Assembly (NCBI GenBank): GCA_963281255.1
Contig: OY725488.1
Location: 8,963,524-9,027,523, forward strand
Reading direction: 5' to 3'
Source: Aphrocallistes beatrix
Lineage: Eukaryota > Porifera > Hexactinellida > Sceptrulophora > Aphrocallistidae
DNA: 64,000 nucleotides
Position 1 is the first letter of the stretch. Every line of letters starts with the position of its first letter. Both the position numbers and the translations under genes were made by a program. Below the pieces are notes generated by a model. It was not told the origin of the DNA. It worked only from the letters and a program-made list of their open reading frames with translations, and searched no databases. Shown here piece after piece: positions 57,285 through 64,000 of the stretch.

Positions 57285-57771
57285 TGTAACGAATTGATTG
57301 AAGAAACTGTTATGCACAGAAAGCTGATTTTTGGCATGTGGGAGTCTTTTGGCTATGGCTCCAGTAAGTTCTGAGCTCAGACGAAAATGTCGACTCATCA
57401 TGGAATTATGACGTCATTGTCACATTTTTAAAAGTTAAGCAACAGTGTTATTCGAGCATAACTCAGCCATTATAGGAGATAGAAGGCTGAAATTTTAATA
57501 GAATCTGTATACTAACACGTCTCACATATGATGCAACTATCATGATGACTCATCACTTTGTTATGACGTCATCGTTACTCATCAAAATTTTAAAAATGGA
57601 CAAATTTGGTGTTTTTTCGAGTGATATCGATTTTAAAACTAAGATGAACATATTTAGAGATGATATCTCCCTTATAATTAACCAATGTCACCTCCAGGCG
57701 ACCGAAGGGAGCCTCCGGCGGACACGAAGTGTCCGCCATCCGCGCAGCGCAAGCAAGCGAAGCGCGCTTGT
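56540..57771 (+). repeat. Family B dispersed element, copy 3, carrying an insertion
   Basis: Ends 'ccttactattaaaactcgattattg' and 'gcaagcgaagcgcgcttgt' as in copy 2. CRE sites TGACGTCA at 57409-57416 and 57564-57571, AP-1 site TGACTCA at 57546-57552. Its internal TA microsatellite is interrupted by a TIR element (56587-57232). Confidence 0.75.
56587..57232. mobile_element. TIR element inserted in family B copy 3
   Basis: The outer text 'acagggtatctgtaaaatcagggtaatt' is matched by the complement 'gattttacagataccctgt' at the other end; each end also has inner 'gtaattaccctga' symmetry. About 645 bp, no transposase frame. It sits in the TA microsatellite of family B. Confidence 0.75.
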
Positions 57772-57867
57772 ATACTATATACTGTATACTATATACTGTA
57801 TACTATGTACTGTATATACATACTATGTACTGTATATACTATGTACTGTATATACTATGTACTGTAT

Positions 57868-58007
57868 ATACTCGAATAATGCCCCCAAAGCTGCCTGTTA
57901 GAATCCTAATATTAATTGAAAATTCTCTTAAATCTGAAATTAATATTCTTCAGGTGGTAAATGGCTATAATTAATAATGGCCCCGGCGACTAATATTCGA
58001 GTATATA
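57868..58007. repeat. TIR element, family T, copy 2
   Basis: Outer inverted text 'tatactcgaataatgcccc' and 'actaatattcgagtata', with 'ggtggtaaatgg' inside, as at 17353-17563. Confidence 0.6.
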
Positions 58008-58581
58008 CTGTATATGTATAGATATTTTTACACCTTTAAATGCAAATTTGTATTTTGAGCCAGAAGCAAGATTCTCAGTAGAATCTGCAGATTTTCTCAT
58101 TTAGATAGCTATAATGTGAATAGTGCATGAGCTACGTATTAACATATTTATATACGTATGCATATTTTAACACCTGATTAATATTCAAATTGAGCTGCAC
58201 TATTCGTCTGTCGATGTTTGAATGTTTCAAATACCAGAAACTTATTCTCATAAATTAGCAATGTATAGCTAGATTAATGGTTTCGATGTGAATAAATTTT
58301 GATATTGTAATCCCAGAAATATATGCACGTACTCCACCAAAGTAAAGATTCATCGTGAAACAGACACTTATCTCCCTTGGAAATCAGATCAAGATATTTG
58401 AGATGTATTATCAATCAGAACTCAGAGCTGATAATAGAACATAATAGTACAAGACTGAGTACTGCACTGCACTGGCACGTAAACTAGTGCCAGTCAGTTA
58501 CAAGGCAAAATATTAATAAATACTCTTCTCACTTAAACCAAGCGAACCTTGTCCGTTGAATGGATTAGTGGACGTCACCTT

Positions 58582-59118
58582 TCAGGATTCGAAGCTTAGG
58601 ATTGGCTGTATTTTCTCTGACTCGATCAGAACGTTCTGGTTATAGTCTGCGTGTTCCCTCATGAGCAGTTCGTCCTCCTCGTCGCTGTACTCCTGTTCCA
58701 TCTGGTAGAGAGGGAGCAGCTGCTGCTTCTGTTTCCTGCGGCGGCCCGCACGAATCAGACAGGCGAATAGGAAGAAACAGAAGCAGAGAACGAGAATAAA
58801 CCCAGCCACCCCCGCGGCTACGTAGACGTAGAGCAGCCAGTGGGGTAGGCCCGACATGGGGGTGGGGGTGAGGACAGAGGAGTTGGACGGGGTGTAGGTG
58901 TAAGGCAGTGAGGTGGAGGAGGCCACTGACGTTGTGTGGGGGGACATCGTGTCTGAGGATGGGAAGGGGGTAGGGGAGAGGAGGGTAGACGGTGAGGGGG
59001 TGGAAGAGAGGAGGGTAGACGGTGAGGGGGTCATTGATGGAGAGTGGATTGAGGAGTGCGTGCTGGAAGATGGAATCGGTGAAGGTTGGAGAATAGTACT
59101 ACTGAACATGGTGTGCAT
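58582..59118 (-). CDS. Mucin-like single-pass membrane protein, possibly 5'-incomplete
   Basis: I do not recognise a family. The 178-residue frame has a Ser/Thr/Pro-rich N-terminal part (residues 1-90) with imperfect repeats such as TPSPSTLLS, expected to be O-glycosylated. One hydrophobic segment follows at about 95-122 (LYVYVAAGVAGFILVLCFCF), then a stop-transfer RAGRRRKQK. The acidic cytoplasmic tail has tyrosines in YQMEQEYSDEEDE and ADYN. No signal peptide precedes the S/T/P region and an in-frame stop lies three codons before the Met. A signal-bearing upstream exon spliced to a nearby AG is therefore possible. Confidence 0.5.
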   Translation of the reverse strand: MHTMFSSTILQPSPIPSSSTHSSIHSPSMTPSPSTLLSSTPSPSTLLSPTPFPSSDTMSPHTTSVASSTSLPYTYTPSNSSVLTPTPMSGLPHWLLYVYVAAGVAGFILVLCFCFFLFACLIRAGRRRKQKQQLLPLYQMEQEYSDEEDELLMREHADYNQNVLIESEKIQPILSFES

Positions 59119-59445
59119 TGCTGCCTATATTCTATATGAACCTATGATGGCTGAATGGCTTCAGAGAGAATAAATAGATTCAGTAAAAATACAGCTAATT
59201 CATAACAGCAACGGTGGTAATATATAGGATTCTGCTCTTTGTTTGAAATGCAATGCAGTTTTGAAATCAGACATTCTACTATGATGGCTGTTGTGTCACC
59301 CACCATGTGACCTTATGACATACAAATATCTCCCACATAGCATCAAGTGTAATTGTATTCAATTCAATCACTATTGTTATCAGTGCATAGCAGAAAGGGG
59401 TGTACCCTACAGACAGGGAGTGGTTGTATTAGTATCTAATGGAAT

Positions 59446-59798
59446 TACAGGTGACTCCGCTTATTATTAATCGGGACAATCGCATATCTGCCAACTTGAG
59501 CCATGATAAAAGGGGACGCGGCGTTGAATTTCGCGGGACATGGCGGGACACAATATAATAGTATTAGACATGGAATATAATGGAGAAATTCCATGTAAAA
59601 ACGGGACACTCGTGAAAATTAGCTCAATAGAAGAGTGAAAAAAACGGGCCGGTTGGAATGTATGCCATCGGGATTTCGATATTTTGTCCCAATTAAGCGG
59701 AGTTCCTAATTAACTGATGAAGTTTTGTATTGACATCTATGTATGGGAACTATTCCGTTCCAGAGATTTGTCCCAATTAATAAGCAGAGTCGACTGTA
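59446..59798. mobile_element. Family D element with a family C insertion
   Basis: Family D ends 'tacaggtgactccgctt' and 'gcagagtcgactgta' frame the segment. Family C (about 59483-59664, 'catatctgccaacttgagcc' to 'ggttggaatgtatg') sits inside, after 'aatcgggacaatcg' and before 'ccatcgggatttcg'. Confidence 0.7.
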
Positions 59799-60087
59799 TT
59801 AGTCCTTGGAGACACTGAGTTAAGCTTATTCATATATTCAATAAATATATTGAAAACGTGACACTATTAATTCCGAATGAATATATTCTTAAGATATATT
59901 CTGGGAAATACACAAAGAGAAACTGAATTGGAAGTAAGGTAGGAGGAATAAAAGGTCAGACCACTAAACACATGTCTATTTTCACAAATAGAACTGGTAA
60001 GCTGGATATATGGTACAATGGATAATAATGCTAACTGACCCGATTCTACCTAGGAGGCAATTCTATTTATAGAATAGACCCACACTT

Positions 60088-60370
60088 TTAGGGTTTTCCC
60101 GCCCAAAATAACCTAACCGGAAATGAGTTAGCAAAATCCCTAGTCCGACTCGGGTTTTACCAGCACTCGAATTGGTAGTAAGAAATGCAGACAGAAATCG
60201 ATGCTTAGAGAGACGCCTGCAATAACCAACAATAGAAAAACTATTGTTGGTAATTTGCAGTATAATAACCCACGCTTGCCACAGGAATGTGTTGCGTCAT
60301 TTCCGGTTTAAGCCATTTTCAATGGGGAAGCCATACAAGTTTGGGGATACTACTATAAATAGAAAAATCC
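60088..60370. repeat. Family E element, two-armed copy
   Basis: 'ttcccgcccaaaataacctaaccggaaatgag' on the left is matched inverted by 'catttccggtttaagccattttcaatggggaagcc' on the right. A small hairpin, 'caataccaacaatag...ctattgttgg', lies between (about 60220-60252). Confidence 0.6.
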
Positions 60371-61133
60371 CAAATGCTTTCAAGGGATAAAAGGTTTGTA
60401 AACTACCAACACAGTTGTCGTATTACCAATAATTATTGTCGAAATAACCAGTGAAAATCAAAACCTGAAACATCTTTTCTAAAATTTTGCAATGTTCCTT
60501 CTTACTTATGCAACAACAACAACAACAACATCTCTACAACTTCACTTTACCACCAACTCAACAAGACAACATGTGTTGGTAATTTGCAACACTTACCCAG
60601 ACCTTTTCTTTTTAATCGATACGAAATACTTGAAATCCGAAGAGATAGGTTCAACGGTTCGTCTATGGTTTTTGAGGATGAGATTCCGAACCTCAAACTT
60701 ACAGATATGCAGTGGCGTGGAGGCCGTGCCGCCACACCTTTTCTGTTCACTATTGTCTGGTATTGGGACGGCTTTTTTAATGCTAAATCCGTGGTGTTAA
60801 TTTAACCCATTCTAGGTATCATGCACTCTATGCAATTCCTGCAGAAAATATAAACTTATAGCCATCCAACGCTTTTGATTGATAAAAAACAAGGAAAATT
60901 GAAAGTTCCTGGGTCTGGAATCCTTTGATTAATCTGAATATCTCGGATAATTGCAGGGCACGGTAAATGTGCTTGTATGATGGCTGTCATCAAAAGACTA
61001 AAATAAGTCGTCAAATTTAGTGCACTAGAATAGATGGTTTATAACTTTATATCAAAGATGGGACCTGTCGGTTTGACCGATTGGGTCGAGTCACAAAATG
61101 ACACTGATCTATCTCAGGTTTATATTACTCCAG
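60371..61133. other. Spacer with CAA microsatellite
   Basis: CAA tract at 60511-60530. The two ORFs of about 60-100 codons spanning 60492-60805 on both strands have no domain support. Nothing else seen. Confidence 0.4.
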
Positions 61134-62131
61134 GCATAGCCTACTGTATATAAGGCCTCACAGTAACTTGCGGATTTGGGACTAGGGATGCGGTAGAATA
61201 TGGATGAACTAATACATGAACTGCCTTAAATCACTAACAAAGCACAATAGAGCTTAGGAATGTATTACCAGCATATATAAATATGGTATCAAAGTACCCA
61301 TATCCGTTGTTAAATTTAGATTGGTTACCATATTATTGCGCAATAGGTTACATTTGTGACAGATTTGGTGATTTTCAGAGGTCGTTTAAGGGCACTTCTA
61401 AGTGTTTTTATTATAAAATTTTCCGCAAAAAACTGAGATATGAATCGGTTTTTCATGGAATGTTGCTACATTCCAGTGTTGCTATGGAAACGTGTTTTGG
61501 TCAGTTGGGGCTATATCTTGAAAACCACGATAGCTAAACATTCAAATGTAATTCCATTTGATAGCGAATATACTACTCCCTATTAAGCAATAATGTAATT
61601 TCGACGTCTAAATTCAATGATTTACGAGATATTAGACAATTTATCATATTGGTCGCAATTGTTAATTTGTCGAATATCTCGTAAATCATTGAATTTAGAT
61701 AGAGAAAGTATATTATCGCTTAATAGGAAGTAGTATATTCGCTATCAAATGGAATTACATTTGAATGTTTAGCTATCGTGGTTTTCAAGATATAGCCTCA
61801 ACTGACCAAAACACGTTTCCATAGCAACACTGGAATGTAGCAACATTCCATGAAAAATACACTTAGAAGTGCCCTTAAACGACCTCTGAAAATCACCAAA
61901 TCTGTCACAAATATAGCCTATTGCGCAATAATATGGTAACTAATCTAAATTTTAACAACGGATATGGGTACTTTGATACCATATTTATATATGCTGGTAA
62001 TACATTCCTAAGCTCTATTGTGCTTTGTTAGTGATTTAAGGCAGCTCATGTATTAGTTTATCCATCTTCTACCGCATCCCTAGTCCCAAATCCGCAAGTT
62101 ACTGTGAGGCCTTATATACAGTAGGCTATGC
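61134..62131. repeat. Large foldback element, arms of about 490 bp
   Basis: The left arm runs from about 61134 ('gcatagcctactgtatataagg') and the right arm ends at about 62131 ('ccttatatacagtaggctatgc'). The arms match through most of their length (for example 'gctattgcgcaataatatgg' types on both sides), with a loop of about 20-30 bases near 61640-61665. The ORFs inside are incidental. Confidence 0.85.
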
Positions 62132-62780
62132 TCCAGGATATGTAGTATGTGTATACACCAAGGATTAAAGCATATGAGTTTAGTAAGACGGAATCGTGCA
62201 CTAAGAGGAATCCAATTATCATTTGTACCACAGCTAAGCACAATATAATCGTAACAAACCAGCACTCCATTAAACTGCATCTCTCTCCAGCTAATCGTAA
62301 CAGCATATCAGAGTGAATATTATTTATTTAGAGCTAAACAAAACATATCGTTACTTAGTTCCTATTTGTTGAGTATGGAATGAGCTGAATTTATAGATAG
62401 AACTTCATGACCTAGGTTTTTAAATTAGGTCACAAGGATACAGCTAATTATAGAACTCTTCTAAATACATCCTTCTATTACCTAAGCTTATTCAAATGAC
62501 TACGGGGTATCACCTAATGAATAATTAACATACTTACGTACATTGAATCATTCATTGTCTAACCATCACGTCATGTTACTATACTGCGTAACCAGGTAGA
62601 ATCTATAAGTAGTGTGCTGGTTCACATGAATCTGAAATAATCAAAGAATAGGTCATGTACATGTAGTAGACATAATAAGTTCAACCTAGCGTACGTATCC
62701 AATCCATGCAATCTGGATAGAGGAGAGATGTGGGACTTGAATTGTGATATTAAAGATTACTTGATTAGTTAGTATTTATT

Positions 62781-63166
62781 CTGACCTCAGACGAAAATGT
62801 CGACTCATCATGGAATTAAGACGTCATTGTCACCTTTTTATAGTTGGAAATTTCAGTTTTTCGACTAACTCAGCCATTTTAGATGATAAAAGGCTGAAAT
62901 TTTAATAGAATCTGTATATTAATATTCTTCACATGTGATACAACTATCATCACTCTGTATTGATGTCATCATTACGCATCAAAAATTGAAAATTTGACAA
63001 ATTTGGTAATTTTTGAGTGATATCGATTATAACAGTAAGACAGACATATTTAGAGATGTCATATACCTTATAATTCATCAATGTGAGCCTAGGCGTCCGA
63101 AGGACGCCTCTGGCAGACACAAAGTGTCCGCCAGCCGCGCAGCGCAAGCAAGCGAAGCGCGCTTGT
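62781..63166 (+). repeat. Family B dispersed element, copy 4, 5'-truncated
   Basis: It begins at 'ctcagacgaaaatgtcgactc' and ends 'gcaagcgaagcgcgcttgt'. Its CRE positions have decayed to aagacgtca and tgatgtca. The missing 5' part suggests truncation or a deletion. Confidence 0.65.
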
Positions 63167-64000
63167 TTATAGAAAAGAGGGCGTAAATGGATCTATGCTT
63201 ACGCTAGCTCTCTCCAGAAATCATTTAGCTTCTAGCTTAATAATATTTTGTCTCTTTGTGGACACACTGACATATTTATTTTCCTAACAGAGCGAACTAG
63301 GCACTAGTGGCGGAGGGGAGATCAGAGATTAAGGAGACAATCTAAATTATAATTTCAAAAACTCAGAATAACTAAATAAAAATTACTAAAAATATCCAAC
63401 TTTAGAAAAAATGGAGAAATTGAATGATTACACATTTTGAATGTCAGACTATCAGTATCAGGATGTATTGCTAGGCTACCAGACACAGACCCAAAATTGG
63501 AGAAGCATCAATGTACACAATTTTAATAGGTAATGAGCTTCAAAAGAGAAATAATAAATTTCTAGCACGTGATAAGAAAGGAGAGAACAAAGACTTCCAA
63601 GAAACAAACTAAATTCTCCATTTTAATTGCTTTAGAATAGTAATCCTGATGCTTCAACTCATTCTAATCTACCACTGAAGATATTTCATGATTGTTCCTT
63701 ATTACCTTAAAAGATACGACAGAAAGCACAGGAATATATACTGAGAGAGATGACCAACCAATTACTAGAATTAGAATTAGAAGGTGCATTCTTGCGACAG
63801 TAAAATATTCTTGAAGTAATATTGCATCGTTAGTTTGTGCAGAGATCTCCAAGGCTGATAATTCAATGCGACCGGGTTTTATATAGCTGGAAACGTTTTA
63901 AGAAAATAAAATGTTATTGCTATGCATTACGCCATTGATTAGAAGAAATTCTTTAGAAATTCTGAATGAATAATGGCACGAGGTTCACAGGAATTTACTT
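63167..64000. other. Window edge, no supported gene
   Basis: AT-rich. A 28-codon hydrophobic stretch on the minus strand (63789-63706) followed by 'gtaata' could be a signal-peptide exon, but nothing downstream confirms it. Confidence 0.3.

Larger units (their letters stand above)
56430..57871. repeat. Minisatellite split by family B copy 3
   Basis: Tandem 'tactatgtactgta(ta)' units run from about 56430 to 56539 and resume from about 57772 to 57871. Between them lies family B copy 3 (56540-57771). The ORFs read through the array (repeating YCILCT) are artefacts of the unit. Confidence 0.75.

Noticed and set aside
56427-57974. ORFs with repeating YCILCT or YVLY units
   Set aside because: They translate the tactatgtactgta minisatellite.
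61283-61537. 84-codon ORF in the left arm of the foldback
   Set aside because: No domain, and the opposite arm does not preserve the frame.
63706-63789. Possible signal-peptide first exon on the minus strand
   Set aside because: The hydrophobic stretch and a gtaata donor are suggestive, but no downstream exon could be linked.
1-64000. CRISPR arrays, bacterial operons or prophage
   Set aside because: Regular repeats here are microsatellites or transposon ends; genes are eukaryotic with introns.

Overview
The window looks like nuclear DNA of an animal, probably a non-bilaterian one such as a sponge; the phylum cannot be fixed from sequence alone. The evidence is spliceosomal GT-AG introns, metazoan-type genes (an Islet LIM-homeobox factor, CEP152, CEP76, STK36/Fused, SH3-GUK modules) and a background full of short non-autonomous DNA transposons. 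Coding regions are mostly GC-rich islands in strongly AT-rich spacers.

Layout, left to right: an SLC46-like transporter (minus); CEP76 and RPS27 (plus); a small bZIP-like protein (minus); an RNA polymerase I RPA43/POLR1F homologue (minus); CEP152 (plus); TTC36 (plus); STK36 in three exons (plus); eIF3e (minus); a long 31-exon minus-strand gene from 47067 to 34409; GET4 (minus); an Islet homologue (minus); and a mucin-like single-pass membrane protein (minus). Only STK36 and the 31-exon gene have introns I can demonstrate; the other genes read as single coding exons.

The most striking object is the 31-exon gene. Exon by exon, every splice phase joins and the spliced frame is 3549 nt (1182 residues plus stop). 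It encodes an ETS/IRF-like winged helix, a Q/P/H-rich linker, a tandem tyrosine motif, a TIG-like domain followed by an ankyrin-like segment (the order seen in DBB proteins such as BCAP and BANK1), then PDZ, SH3 and a guanylate-kinase-like domain of the ZO/CARMA type. I know of no described protein that joins a DNA-binding winged helix to a PDZ-SH3-GUK scaffold.

The spacers hold at least fifteen repeat families. These include hAT-like elements with clear 8-bp target-site duplications, pogo/Tc1-like TIR elements flanked by TA, foldback elements up to about 1 kb, and an element of about 500 bp whose copies each carry CRE and AP-1 consensus sites. Several are nested inside one another, and one supplies the apparent start codon of CEP76. 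Three centriole/cilium genes (CEP76, CEP152, STK36) lie within 27 kb. The rest is housekeeping: ribosome, Pol I, eIF3, tail-anchored protein insertion. I saw no tRNA, rRNA, CRISPR array or viral gene.
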